This document shows, one piece after another, positions 1 through 12,497 of a DNA stretch of 64,000 nt (its first letter is position 1; each line of letters opens with the position of its first letter). The notes beneath the pieces are model-generated. The model searched no databases. It was not told the origin of the DNA and was given only the letters and a program-made list of their open reading frames with translations. This stretch comes from Symsagittifera roscoffensis (taxonomy: Eukaryota; Xenacoelomorpha; Acoela; Convolutidae), in assembly GCF_963678635.1 (NCBI RefSeq), contig NC_087063.1, forward strand, positions 38,142,759 to 38,206,758, in the 5' to 3' direction. The translations under genes were made by a program, and so were the position numbers.

Positions 1-859
1 TTCCACCAGCGGATTTAGGGGGGAGGGGGCGCGGACGCTTTCTCCCTTCGGGAATTCGAACCTCTGCCGACCCAAAGGGTCCCCTTTGTACTATTTTGAG
101 ATATACATTTTTGGCTGACTGACCTTAAAATGTTTCTAAAGGGGCCTTGGGCGCCAATATATAATAATTTTGAGGGGCGAGCACGCCCTGAAAAAACGCA
201 ATTTTTTATCCAAAAAGTGCATCAAAACGCCTTTTTGGCCTGTTTTTTCAAAAATTTGCATGCGGCGCAGAAGTTTTGGTCAAAATGGGGTTTAAATAGT
301 GATGCGGGGGAGCTCAGAAAATGCCTAATTCCTGTTTTATCCCCCTGCTCGCTTCCTATTTTATCGAAAGCGCCTGGATACCATAAATTAATCCTTATCT
401 CGACACTTGAGGGCATGGGTGGATTTTTCTTTGGTTGGGTGGTATGGGGGAGCGGAGTGGGGGCGGGTAGTAGGGGGCGGGGTACCCTCGGGTCTGGTGT
501 GATGGGGGTTTGGGGTTTGAACTCCTTGCTCATTAGGGATTCGACCCCTCACCATTCAAAGGGTCACCCCTTTGGTCTTTTTTATGACGTTAATTTTTGA
601 CAGATTAGGGTCTTTATCGAGAATTGCTCAGAATTATACTACATGGTTTTTTTTATTTGCTGGCCATACTAATTTTCATACAGGGCTAGGGAAATTCAGC
701 TAAAGTCATTTACAGTTCTTACTTACAGCACCGCACTAATAATCTCTAAAGGAAAGTTTCACTACACTAAAAACAGATCAAACATGATAAAATAGAATTT
801 TAAAACAAAAGTCAACTTTTTATTCAGACCACTTGAAACCTTAATAGACCCCAAGTCAA

Positions 860-1440
860 AAACAATTAAAGACAAACCGTTTTTGAGACAAACCGATGAA
901 AAAACTGAAAATTCGCCGGAAACAAAGAATAGAAAAGGTTATAATCCAGAAAATACTCTACTCCAAGAAACACTGACATGTAAACTGCAACTGGCATGCC
1001 CACTAGTGAAAGACGTCCTGGACATGCTCTATACCCTTACTAAACCCCAAGTCAGCACTAAACAAAGACAAACCGTTCTTGACACAAACCGATTAAAAAA
1101 ACAACTGAAAAAACGCCTGAAACAAAGAATAGAAAAGGTTATAAACCAGAAAATACTCTACTCAAAGAAACACTGACATGTAAACTGCAACTGGCATGCC
1201 CACTAGTGAAGGATGACCTGGACATGCTCTATACCCTTACTAAACCCCAAGTCAGCACTAAACAAAGACAAACCGTTCTTGACACAAACCGATAAAAAAA
1301 CAACTGATAAAACGCCTGAAACAAAGAATAGAGAAGGTTATAAACCAGAAAAACTCTACTCAAAGAAACACTGACAAGTAAACTGCAATTGACCTAACCC
1401 ACTAGTGAAGGACGTCCTGAGCATTCTCTATACCTTTCCT
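860..1440. repeat. Sub-repeat, three copies of about 200 bp
   Basis: The phrase GACAAACCGTT recurs at about 871, 1067 and 1268, each time followed by an A-rich stretch, a GAAACAAAGAATAGA box and then a CACTAGTGAAGGA-type box. Units 2 and 3 carry only two copies (about 4490-4860 and 7920-8300), which explains the unit length difference. A frame of 97 codons (883-1176) crosses the first copies; it starts at TTG and simply follows the repeat, so it is not called as a gene. Confidence 0.8.
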
Positions 1441-1746
1441 AAGCCACCAGGCCATAGCACGCTTAGAAAACCATCCCACATATTTCAAGGGTGAGCAACT
1501 CTTTAAAATAACAGAACTAATTAAGAAGCTAGAAAATAACATCATAACATAATTACCAAAAAAGCAAAGATAAAGTTGTAATCATTTTAAAAAGCATTAT
1601 ACACGAGCAGCAAAAGGGTGATTTACTCGACGACATTCCGACTATAGAAAGGCAAATCTATTAGTTTTGATTGCCGAGTCACAACACTCATTGGATATAA
1701 AGTATGGAGCAGACATCACACCGAAGGAACTCAATAAAACCGAACA

Positions 1747-2040
1747 ATGGTCAATTCGATGTCAAAACTTGAACGTATGTATCCCTGCCACTTGATGCTT
1801 TGGTCAGAGAAGTCAATCTCGCTACTCGATCAATTGCAAACGAATATTGAGAATGCACGTAGTTTTGCTCTGTTGACACTCTACAGGACACAAATCCAAA
1901 CTACAATATCTCAGGTTTCACAACAATTCCGCAACATCATCACATGTACTTCGCAGGCTGAGTTAATCTACGCACTACATAAAAATTTTAGAAGACCTTA
2001 CATCAATCTCACAAGAAAAACTTTTAAAAAAAGTTACTAA
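1747..2040 (+). CDS. Repeat-unit ORF, 97 aa, unknown
   Basis: A 97-codon frame starting at ATG inside tandem unit 1. It is preserved at full length with few changes in unit 2 (5176-5469). In unit 3 the frame has a TGA shortly after the original start and loses its C-terminal end, leaving 8642-8866. It has no signal peptide, membrane segment or motif that I recognise; the C-terminus is basic. Conservation between two copies may only reflect recent duplication. It might be a relic of a longer protein, since related open stretches continue upstream in other frames, but I cannot assign a family. Confidence 0.2.
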   Translation: MVNSMSKLERMYPCHLMLWSEKSISLLDQLQTNIENARSFALLTLYRTQIQTTISQVSQQFRNIITCTSQAELIYALHKNFRRPYINLTRKTFKKSY

Positions 2041-3249
2041 ACCCGGGTGGGTGGAATCAAAACAAAAACCTTTTTTTGAATACTGTGATACATCTCACTG
2101 TAAAAAAACATTAACTAATCAGTCATGAACCATGAGTACAGCTTAGGATAAAAATTGTAAAGTTGAAACTATTCGTATTTCAGTCAGAGAATTTTTAATA
2201 CATGTTGAAACAAATTGTTTTCTTCTCTCCTCTAACCTCGAGATAAACCAGTGTATCTCTAGATGTATTGAGACCTGGAATTAAAGATTTAGGAGTATAA
2301 TCAGGATCGCGACTTGACCAGGGGCAGATTTAAGAGAAAAATTAGGATTGGTATTAGACCAGGGGCTGATTCAACCTCCCACAGTGATTCGACCCCCTGC
2401 CAACCCAAAGGGATTCGGCCTCCTCCCTTCCCCGCGTTGTAATGTTTTGAGATATCCATTTTTGGCTGACGGACCCAATTATTTTCTAAAGTACTAATTC
2501 TTAGGAGGCAGCGCGCACCGAAACAATGCGATTTTCTGGTAAAAACTTCCAAGAAGTGCCTGAAAACGAAGGGTCTTTTTAGTGCTTTGGGAGAGCTCGA
2601 ACAAAGGTCGACAAAGCTTAACAAAAATTTTTTAAAATCCGCCTTACCCCTCGAGAAAATACTAGATACGAGTTGTACCAACCTATCCGGCTAAAAAATA
2701 GATAGCGTATCGAACAGACAGTGCACCCTCATCCAAAAGAACTATATGAGAAGGCGACCCCGGACCTAAACCCCGGATAGCAAAATTATCTTCATGTGCT
2801 TTAAAACATGAAAATGATTGTAACGGTAACCATCCGAACGTTTCTGGAGAAAAACAACAATTACCCGAACATTTTGAAGCATTTTGAAGCATACTCTATG
2901 AAAATTAGTTATTCATAATTGCTGTTCGCATCCCAAACGAGAACCTGCCATTTAATGAGCATTTTAAAAGCAGCGAGATGTTTTACCTCGATGACAATTA
3001 CAAATTCGGTAGAGATGTTTCATGGAAATTCTCTTTCGATTGACCGATGGATAAATAAATACAGCGACGATATAAGTCAATAAAGCAAACTGTAGGTGAA
3101 GAAAGACTCAAACCTGTCAAAAATTATACCAAACAAAAAAAGCTTGAAAAATTTTACCATTACTTTTAAGTTTTTCACCATGCTCATGCGGATGTGTAGA
3201 ATCTGAGTTCTAGGGTATTATTTGATGGCAACGTAACACAGGGAAAAAT

Positions 3250-3477
3250 CTACTTTGATACATTACAGAAGTTATCATTTATAAATAAAGGGCCACTTAG
3301 AAAAAAATAGTCATTTTCGGGAGAACGGTGGTGAATTGTTACGTCTCCGCTCTTAATCGAAAGGTCGGATGCTCGAGGCTCACCATGAACCGCGCTTGCT
3401 GCTTGAGGGGCAGGAAATATTACCCAGCACAGAAAATTAACCAAAAAAATTACATATAGTTCCTCGAACAAGGGCAA
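3250..3477 (-). CDS. Repeat-unit ORF with signal-like N-terminus
   Basis: A 75-codon minus-strand frame. Its N-terminal part is a hydrophobic run ending in a small-residue stretch (PAPQAASA) that looks like a signal peptide with a cleavage site, followed by a polar part containing SIKSGDVTIHHRSPEND. The same frame occurs in unit 3 (10113-10307) and unit 4 (12109-12336), and in unit 2 (about 6680-6905), where an A-run indel ends it after PENDYFF. There is no ATG start in any copy; the open frame begins at TTG. A GTGAGC donor-like site follows the hydrophobic part, so it could be a captured first exon. Function unknown. Confidence 0.2.
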   Translation of the reverse strand: MPLFEELYVIFLVNFLCWVIFPAPQAASAVHGEPRASDLSIKSGDVTIHHRSPENDYFFLSGPLFINDNFCNVSK

Positions 3478-3637
3478 AACAGCCGTTCTCCATGATCAGC
3501 TGTATAGCTCTTATGCTGGTCCTTTTCATTGTGGATGAATGGATTAAACTAAATTCGATGCCAAAAAATAGTGTCTTAAACTTGAAAATGAGATCCCTTG
3601 TCTAAATACATTTGAAAACTGTTAATGAAAAAACTAC

Positions 3638-6600
3638 TTCCACCAGCGGATTTAGGGGGGAGGGGGCGCGGACGCTTTCTCCCTTCGGGGATGCGACCCT
3701 CTGCCGACCCAAAGGGTCCCCTTTGTACTATTTTGAGATATCCACATCTGGCTGACTGACCTTAAAACGTTTCTAAAGGAGCCTTAGGCGCCAATATATA
3801 ATAATTTTGAGGGGGGAGCGCGCCCTGGAAAAACGCAATTTTTTATCCAAAAAGTGCATCAAAACGCCTTTTTAGCCTGTTTTTTCAAAAATTTGCAAAA
3901 GTTTTGGTCAAAATGGGGTTTAAATAGTGATGCGGGGGAGCTCAGAAAATGCCTATTTCCTGTTTTATCCCCCTGCTCGCTTCCTATTTTATCGAAAGCG
4001 CCTGGATACCATAAATTAATCCTTATCTCGACACTTGAGGGCATGGGTGGATTTTTTTTTGGTTGGGTGGTATGGGGGAGCGGAGTGGGGGCGGGTAGTA
4101 GGGGGCGGGGTACCCTCGGGTCTGGTGTGATGGGGGTTTGGGGGTTGGACTCCTTGCTCATTAGGGATTCGACCCCTCACCATTCAAAGGGTCACCCCTT
4201 TGGTCTTTTTTATGACGTTAATTTTTGACAGATTAGGGTCTTTATCGAGAATTGCTCAGATATATACTACATGGTTTTTTTTGATTTGCTGGCCATACTA
4301 ATTTTCATACAGGGCTAGGAAATTCAGCTAAAGTCATTTACAAATCTTACCTACAGCACCGCACTACTAACCTCTAAAAGAAAGTTTCACTACACTAAAA
4401 ACAGATCAAACATAATGAAATAGATTTTTAAAACAAAATTCAACTTTTTATTCAGACCACTTGAAACCTTAAAAGACCCCAAGTCAAAACCAATTAAAGA
4501 CAAACCGTTTTTGAGATAAACCGATGAAAAAAACTGATAATTCGCCTGAAACAAAGAATAGAAAAGGTTATAATCCAGAAAATACTCTACTCAAAGAAAC
4601 ACTGACATGTTAACTGCAACTGGCATGCCCACTAGTGAAGGACGTCCTGGACAGGCTCTATACCCTTACTAAACCCCAAGTCAGCACTAAACAAAGACAA
4701 ACCGTTCTTGACACAAACCGATAAAAAAACAACTGATAAAACGCCTGAAACAAAGAATAGAAAAGGTTATAAACCAGAAAAAACTCTACTCAAAGAAAAA
4801 CTGACAAGTAAACTGCAACTGGCCTAACCCACTAGTGAAGGACGTCCTGAGCATGCTCTATACCTTTCCTAAGCCACCAGGCCATAGCACGCTTAGAACA
4901 CCATCCCACATATTTCAAGGGTGAGCAACTCTTTAAAATAACAGAACTAATTAAAAAGCTAGAAAATAACATCATAACATAATTACCAAAAAGCAAAGAT
5001 AAAGTTGTAAACAATTTAAAAAGCATAATTTACGAGCAGCAGAAGGGAGATGTACTCGACGACATTCCGACTATAGAAAGGCAAATCTATTAGTTTTTGT
5101 TGCCGAGTCACAACACTCATTGGATATAAAGTATGGAGCAGACATCACACCAAAGGAACTCAATAAAACCGAACAATGGTCAACTCGAGGTCAAAACTTG
5201 AACATATGTATCCCTGCTACTTGGTGCTTTGGTCAGAGAAGTCAATCTCGCTACTCGATCAATTGCAAACGAATATTGAGAATGCACGTAGTTTTGCTCT
5301 GTTGACACTCTACAGGACACAAATCCAAACTACAATATCTCAGGTTTCACAACAATTCCGCAACTACATCACATGTACTTCGCAGGCTGAGTTAATCTAC
5401 GCACTACATAAAAATTTTAGAAGACCTTACATCAATCTCACAAGAAAAACTTTTAAAAAAAGTTACTAAACCCGGGTGGGTGGAATCAAAACAAAAACCT
5501 TTTTTTGAATACTGTGATACATCTCACTGTAAAAAATTATTAACTAATCAGTCATGAACCATGACTAGAACTTAGGATATAAATTTTAAAGTTTAAACTA
5601 TTCGTATTTCAGTCAGAGAATTTTTAATACATGTTGAAACAAATTGTTTTCTTCTCTCCTCTAACCTCGAGATAAACCAGTGTATCTCTAGATCTATCGA
5701 GACCTGGAAATATAAGATTTAAGAGTAAAGTCAGGATTGCGATTTGACCAGGGGCAGATTTAAGAGTAAAATTAGGATTGGTATTAGACCAGGGGCTGAT
5801 TCACCCTCCCACAGTTATTCGACCCCCTGCCAACACAAAGGGATTCGGCCTCCTCCCTTCCCCGCGTTGTAATGTTTTGAGATATCCATTTTTGGCTGAC
5901 GGACCCAAACATTTTTCTAAAGCACTAATTCTTAGGAAGCAGCGCGCACCGAAAGAAAGCGACTTTCTGGTAAAAACTTCCAAGAAGAGCCTGAAAACGA
6001 AGGGTCTTTTTAGTGCTTTGGGAGAGCTCGAACAAAGATCGACAAAGTTTCGGAAAAGTTTTTGAAAAACGGCCTAACCCCTCAAAAAATTCTAGATGCG
6101 AGTTGTACCAACCTATCCGGCAAAAAATAGATAGCGTAACGAAGAGACAGTGCACCCTCATCCAAAATTACTATATGAGAAAGCGACCCCGGTCCTAAAC
6201 CCCGGATAGCAAAATTGTCTTCATGTGCTTGAAAACATGAAAATGATTGTTACGGTAACCATCCGAACGTTTCTGGAGAAAAACAACAATGACTCGAACA
6301 TTTTGAAGCATTTTGAAGCATACTCTAAGAAAATTAGTTATTCATAATTGCTGTTCGCATCTCAAACGAGAACCTGCCATTTAATAAGCATTTTAAAAGC
6401 AGCGAGCTGTTTTACCTCGATGGCAATTACAAATTCAATAGAGATGTTTCATGGAAATTCTCTGCCGATCAACCGATGGATAAATAAAGATAGTGACGGT
6501 ATAAGTCAATAAAGCAAACTGTAGGTGAACAAAGACTCAAACTGGTCAAAATTATACCAAACGAAAAAAGCTTGAAAAATTTTACCCTTATTTTATAGTT

Positions 6601-7065
6601 TTTCACCATGCTTATGCGGATGTGTAGAATCTGAGTTCTAGGGTATTAATTGATGGCAACGTAACACAGGGAAAAATCTACCTTGATACATTACAGAAGT
6701 TATCATTTATAAATAAAGGGTCACTTAGAAAAAATAGTCATTTTCGGGAGAACGGTGGTGAATTGTTACGTCTCCGCTCTTAATCGAAAGGTCGGATGCT
6801 CGAGGCTCACCATGATCCGCGCTTGCTGCTTGAAGGGCAGGAAATATTACCCAGCCCAGAAAATTAATCAAAAAAATTACATGTAGTTCCTCGAACAGGG
6901 GCACAACTGCGGTTCTCCATGATCAGCTGTATGGCTCGTATGCTGGTCCTTTTCATTGTGGATGAATGGATTAAACTAACTTCTATGCCAGAAAATAGTG
7001 TCTTAAACTTGAAAAGATAGATCCCTTGTCTAAATACATTTGAAAACTGTTAATGAAAAACCTAC
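3638..7065. repeat. Tandem repeat unit 2 (3428 bp)
   Basis: Second full copy of the array unit, colinear with unit 1. The G-rich tract is at about 4062-4148, two sub-repeats lie at about 4490-4860, the 97-aa frame is at 5176-5469 and the minus-strand signal-like frame at about 6680-6905. Differences from unit 1 are scattered substitutions and short indels, including loss of a short GCATGCGGCGC-type box near 3895. Confidence 0.9.
5176..5469 (+). CDS. Repeat-unit ORF, second copy, 97 aa
   Basis: Same frame and length as the ORF at 1747-2040, with a handful of amino-acid changes near the N-terminus and one near the middle (NII to NYI). An overlapping frame (5120-5305, 61 codons) is open as well but has no independent support. 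Function unknown; it may be non-coding. Confidence 0.2.
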   Translation: MVNSRSKLEHMYPCYLVLWSEKSISLLDQLQTNIENARSFALLTLYRTQIQTTISQVSQQFRNYITCTSQAELIYALHKNFRRPYINLTRKTFKKSY

Positions 7066-8641
7066 TTCCACCAGCGGATTTAGGGGGGAGGGGGCGCGGA
7101 CGCTTTCTCCCTTCGGGGATTCGACCCTCTGCCGACCCAAAGGGTCCCCTTTGTACTATTTTGAGATATCCACTTTTGGCTGACTGACCTTAAAACGTTT
7201 CTAAAGGGGCCTTAGGCGCCAATATATAATAATTTTGAGGGGGGAGCGCGCCCTGAAAAAACGCAATTTTTTATCCAAAAAGTGCATCAAAACGCCTTTT
7301 TGGCCTGTTTTTTCAAAAATTTGCATGCGGCGCAGAAGTTTTGGTCAGAACGGGGTTTAAATAGTAATTTGGGGGAGCTCAGAAAATGCCTATTTTCTGT
7401 TTTATCCCCCTGCTCGCTTCCTATTTTATCGAAAGCGCCTGGATACCATAAACTAATCCTTATCTCGACACTTGAGGGCATGGGTGGATTTTTCTTTGGG
7501 TGGGTGGTATGGGGGAGCGGAGTGGGGGCGGGTAGTAGGGGGCGGGGTACCCTCGGGTCTGGTGTGATGGGGGTTTGGGGGTTGGACTCCTTGCTCATTA
7601 GGGATTCGACCCCTCACCATTCAAAGGGTCACCCCTTTGGTCTTTTTTATGACGTTAATTTTTGACAGATTAGGGTCTTTATCGAGAATTGCTCAGATAT
7701 ATACTACATGGTTTTTTTTTATTGGCTGGCCATACTAATTTTCATACAGGGCTAGGAAATTCAGCTAAAGTCATTTACAAATCTTACTTACAGCACCGCA
7801 CTACTAACCTCTAAAAGAAAGTTTCACTACACTAAAAACGGATCAAACATAATAAAATAGATTTTTAAAACAAAATTCAACTTTTTATTCAGACCACTTG
7901 AAACCTTAAAAGAGCCCAAGTCAAAACCACTTAAAGACAAACCGTTTTTGGGACAAACCGATGAAAAAACTGATAATTCGCCTGAAACAAAAATCGAAAA
8001 AGTTATAATCCAGAAAATACTCTACTCAAAGAAACACTGACATGTTAACTGCAACTGGCATGCCCACTAATGAAGGACGTCCCGGACAGGCTCTATACCC
8101 TTACTAAACCCCAAGTCAGCACTAAACAAAGACAAACCGTTCTTGACACAAACCGATAAAAAAAAACTGATAAAACGCCTGAAACAAAGAATAGAAAAGG
8201 TTATAAACCAGAAAAAAACTCTACTCAAAGAAAAACTAACAAGTAAACTACAACTGGCCTAACCCACTAGTGAAGGACGTCCTGAGCATGCTCTATACCT
8301 TTCTTAAGCCACCAGGCCATATCACGCTTAGAACACCATCGCACATATTTCAAGGGTGAGCAACTCTTTAAAATAACAGAACTAATTAAAAAGCTAGAAA
8401 ATAACATCATATTATAATTACCAAACAAGCAAAGATAAAGTTGTAAACAATTTAAAAAGCATAATACACGAGCAGCAGAAGGGAGATGTACTCGACGACA
8501 TTCCGACTATAGAAAGGCAAATCTATTAGTTTTTGTTGCCGAGTCACAACACTCATTGGATATAAAGTATGGAGCAGACATCACACCAAAGGAACTCAAT
8601 AAAACCGAACAATGGTCAACTCGTGACCAAAACTTGAACAT

Positions 8642-8866
8642 ATGTATCCCTGCTACTTGGTGCTTTGGTCAGAGAAGTCAATCTCGCTACTCGATCAATT
8701 GCAAACGAATATTGAGAATGCACGTAGTTTTGCTCTGTTGACACTCTACAGGACACAAATCCAAACTACAATCTCTCAGGTTTCACAACAATTCCTCAAC
8801 ATCATCACATGTACTTCGCAGGCTGAGTCAATCTACGCACTACATAAAAATTTTAGAAGACCTTAA
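8642..8866 (+). pseudogene. Broken copy of the 97-aa repeat ORF
   Basis: Internal remainder of the frame seen intact at 1747-2040 and 5176-5469. A TGA lies upstream of this ATG in the same frame and the last codons of the parent frame are lost. This argues that the frame is not under strong selection in every unit. Confidence 0.3.
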
Positions 8867-10112
8867 TTCAATCTCACAAGAAAAACTTTTAAAAAAAGTT
8901 ACTAAACCCGGTTGGGTGGAATCAAAACGAAAACCTTTTTTTGAATACTGTGATACATCTCACTGTAAAAAATTATTAACTAATCAGTCATGAACCATGA
9001 ATAGAACTTAGGATATAATTGTAAAGTTTAAACTATTCGTATTTCAGTCAGAGAATTTTTAATACATGTTGAAACAACTTGTTTTCTTCTCTCCTCTAAC
9101 CTCGAGAAAAATCAGTATATCTCTAGATCTATTGAGACCTGGAAATATAAGATTTGAGAGTAAAATCAGGATTTCGATTTGACCAGGGGCAGATTTAAGA
9201 GTAAAATTAGGATTGGTATTAGACCAGGGGCTGATTCACCCTCCCACAGTTATTCGACCCCCTGCCAACCCAAAGGGATTCGGCCTCCTCCCTTCCCCGC
9301 GTTGTAATGTTTTGAGATATCCATTTTTGGCTGACGGACCCAAACATTTTCTAAAGTACTAATTTTTAGGAAGCAGCGCGCACCGAAAGAACGCGACTTT
9401 CTGGTAAAAACTTCCAAGAAGAGCCTGAAAACGAAGGGTCTTTTTAGTGCTTTGGGAGAGCTCGAACAAAGGTCGACAAAGTTTCGGAAAAATTTTTGAA
9501 AATCGGCATAACCACTCAAAAAAATACTAGATACGAGTTTTACCAACCTATCCGGCAAAAAATAGATAGCGTAACGAACAGACAGTGCACCCTCATCCAA
9601 AATTACTATATGAGAAAGCGACCCCGGTCCTAAACCCCGGATAGCAAAATTATCTTCATGTGCTTGAGAACATGAAAATGATTGTTACGGTAACCATCCG
9701 AACGTTTCTGGAGAAAAACAACAATAACTCGAACATTTTGAAGCATTTTGAAGCATACTCTAAGAAAATTAGTTATCCATAATTGCTGCTCGCATCCCAA
9801 GCGAGAACCTGCCATTTAATGAGCATTTTAAAAGCAGCGAGCTGTTTTACCTCGATGACAATTACAAATTCAGTAGAGATAATTCATGGAAATTCTCTGC
9901 CGATCGACCGATGGATAAATAAAGACAGTGACGGTATAAGTCAATAAAGCAAACTGTAGGTGAACAAAGACTCAAACTCGTCAAATTTATACCAAACGAA
10001 AAAAGCTTGAAAAATTTTACCCTTATTTTATAGTTTTTCACCATGCTTATGCGGATGTGTAGAATCTGAGTTCTAGGGTATTAATTGATGACAACGTAAC
10101 ACAGGGAAAAAT

Positions 10113-10307
10113 CTACCTTGATACATTACAGAAGTTATCATTTATAAATAAAGGGTAACTTAGAAAAAAATAGTCATTTTCGGGAGAACGGTGGTGAATT
10201 GTTACGTCTCCGCTCTTAATCGAAAGGTCGGATGCTCGAGGCTCACCATGAACCGCGCTTGCAGCTTGAGGGGCAGGAAATATTACCCAGAACAGAAAAC
10301 TAACCAA
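10113..10307 (-). CDS. Repeat-unit ORF with signal-like N-terminus, unit 3 copy
   Basis: 64-codon version of the frame described at 3250-3477. The hydrophobic segment and PAPQAASA box are kept and the N-terminal extension is shifted out of frame by an A-run length change. There is no ATG start. Confidence 0.15.
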   Translation of the reverse strand: MVSFLFWVIFPAPQAASAVHGEPRASDLSIKSGDVTIHHRSPENDYFFLSYPLFINDNFCNVSR

Positions 10308-10502
10308 AAAAAATTACATATAGTTCCTCGAACAGGGGCAAAACAGCCGTTCTCCATGATCAGCTGTATAGCTCTTATGCTGGTCCTTTTCATTGTGGAT
10401 GAATGGATTAAACTAAATTCGATGCCAAAAAATAGTGTCTTAAACTTGAAAAATGAGATCCCTTGTCTAAATACATTTGAAAACTGTTAATGAAAAACCT
10501 AC

Positions 10503-12497
10503 TTCCACCAGCGGATTTAGGGGGGAGGGGGCGCGGACGCTTTCTCCCTTCGGGAATTCGAACCTCTGCCGACCCAAAGGGTCCCCTTTGTACTATTTTG
10601 AGATATACATTTTTTGGCTGACTGACCTTAAAATGTTTCTAAAGGGGCCTTGGGCGCCAATATATAATAATTTTGAGGGGGGAGCGCGCCCCGAAAAAAC
10701 GCAATTTTTTATCCAAAAAGTGCATCAAAACGCCTTTTTGGCCTATTTTTTTTAAAACTTTGCATGCGGCGCAGAAGTTTTGGTCAAAATGGGGTTTAAA
10801 TAGTAATTTGGGGGAGCTCAGAAAATGCCTACTTCCTGTTTTATCCCCCTGCTCGCTTCCTATTTTATCGAAAGCGCCTGGATACCATAAACTAATCCTT
10901 ATCTCGACACTTGAGGGCATGGGTGGATTTTTCTTTGGGTGGGTGGTATGGGTGAGCGGAGTGGGGGCGGGTAGTAGGGGGCGGGTTCCCTTAGGGTCTG
11001 GTGTGATGGGGGTTTGGGGGTTGGACTCCTTGCTCAGTAGGGATTCGACCCCTCACCATTCAAAGGGTCACCCCTTTGGTCTTTTTTATGACGTTAATTT
11101 TTGACAGATTAGGGTCTTTATCGAAAATTACTCAGAATTATACTACATGGTTTTTTTTATTTGCTGTCCATACTAATTTTCATACAGGATTTAAGAGTAA
11201 AATTAGGATTGGTATTAGACCAGAGGCTGATTCACCCTCCCACAGTGATTCGACCCCCAGCCAACCCAAAGGGATTCGGCCTCCTCCCTTCCCCGCGTTG
11301 TAATGTTTTGAGATATCCATTTTTGGCTGACGGACCCAATTATTTTCTAAAGTACTAATTTTTAGGAGGCAGCGCGCACCGAAAGAACGCGACTTTCTGG
11401 TAAAAACTTCTAAGAAGTGCCTGAAAACGAAGGGTCTTTTTAGTGCTTTGGGAGAGCTCGAACAAAGGTCGACAAAGTTTAACAAAAATTTTTGAAAATC
11501 CGCCTTACCCCTCGAGAAAATACTAGATACGAGTTGTACCAACCTATCCGGCTGAAAATAAATAGCGTAACGAACAGACAGTGCACCCTCATCCAAAATT
11601 ACTATATGAGAAGGCGACCCCGGACTTAAACCCCGGATAGCAAAATTATCTTCATGTGCTTGAAAAAATGAAAATGATTGTAACGGTAACCATCCGAACG
11701 TTTCTGGAGAAAAACAACAATGACCCGAACATTTTGAAGCATTTTGAAGCATACTCTATGAAAATTAGTTATTCATAATTGCTGTTCGCATCCCAAACGA
11801 GAACCTGCCATTTAATGAGCATTTTAAAAGCAGCGAGCTGTTTTACCTCGATGACAATTACAAATTCAGTAGAGATGTTTCATGGAAGTTCTCTGCCGAT
11901 CGACCGATGGATAAATAAAGACAGTGACGGTATAAGTCAATAAAGCAAACTGTAGGTGAGCAAAGACTCAAACCTGTCAAAAATTATACAAAACAAAAAA
12001 GCTTGAAAACTTTTAACATTATTTTATAGTTTTTCACCATGCTCATGCGGATGTGTAGAATCCGAGTTCTAGAGTATTAATTGATGGCAACGTAACACAG
12101 GGAAAAATCTACCTTGATACATTACAGAAGTTATTATATATAAATAAAGGGTCCCTTAGAAAAAAATAGTCAGTTTCGGGAGAACGGTGGTGAATTGTTA
12201 CGTCTCCGCTCTTAATCGAAAGGTCGGATGCTCGAGGCTCACCATGAACCGCGCTTGCAGCTTGAGGGGCAGGAAATATTACCCAGAACAGAAAACTAAC
12301 CAAAAAAATTACATATAGTTCCTCGAACAGGGGCAAAACAGCCGTTCTCCATGATCAGCTGTATAGCTCTTATGCTGGTCCTTTTCATTGTGGATGAATG
12401 GATTAAACTAAATTCGATGCCAAAAATTAGTGTCTTAAACTTGAAAAATGAGATCCCTTGTCTAAATACATTTGAAAACTGTTAATGAAAAACCTAC
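10503..12497. repeat. Tandem repeat unit 4, internal deletion (1995 bp)
   Basis: This copy joins CATACAGG, which normally precedes the sub-repeats, directly to ATTTAAGAGTAAAATT at about 11188, removing roughly 1.44 kb including the sub-repeats and the 97-aa frame. The sequence before and after the junction is colinear with the other units. The G-rich tract is at about 10935-11021. A CAG appears at both original edges, suggesting deletion through very short homology. Confidence 0.88.
12109..12336 (-). CDS. Repeat-unit ORF with signal-like N-terminus, unit 4 copy
   Basis: 75-codon version of the frame described at 3250-3477, with changes near the end. Its survival in four units while the plus-strand frame is lost in units 3 and 4 is the only hint that it might matter; there is no ATG. 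Confidence 0.15.
   Translation of the reverse strand: MPLFEELYVIFLVSFLFWVIFPAPQAASAVHGEPRASDLSIKSGDVTIHHRSPETDYFFLRDPLFIYNNFCNVSR

Larger units (their letters stand above)
1..3637. repeat. Tandem repeat unit 1 (3637 bp)
   Basis: First full unit of a head-to-tail array. Unit starts are recognised by the recurring start TTCCACCAGCGGATTTAG at 1, 3638, 7066, 10503 and 12498. It contains a G-rich tract with many runs of 3-5 G (433-518), about 200 bp sub-repeats in three copies (860-1440), a conserved plus-strand reading frame (1747-2040) and a conserved minus-strand one (3250-3477). Boxes reading ATTCGACCCC followed by CCAAAGGG or a close variant occur near 53-90, 540-570 and 2386-2412, so the unit itself grew by older internal duplication. 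It is about 200 bp longer than unit 2 because of one extra sub-repeat. No transposase or RT is recognisable, so it could be a satellite or an amplified non-autonomous element. Confidence 0.9.
7066..10502. repeat. Tandem repeat unit 3 (3437 bp)
   Basis: Third full copy, colinear with units 1 and 2. The G-rich tract lies at about 7497-7583 and two sub-repeats at about 7920-8300. The plus-strand 97-aa frame is broken here: a TGA follows the original start, and the C-terminal end is lost, leaving an internal 74-codon stretch at 8642-8866. The minus-strand signal-like frame is at 10113-10307. The array is therefore decaying copy by copy. Confidence 0.9.

Noticed and set aside
130-600. 156-codon plus-strand frame and its minus-strand partner in each tandem unit (also at 3854, 7282, 10673, 12756)
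   Set aside because: The frame is made by the G-rich tract and gives a low-complexity Gly/Trp/Val or Pro-rich product on the two strands. It shifts freely between units and has no recognisable domain.
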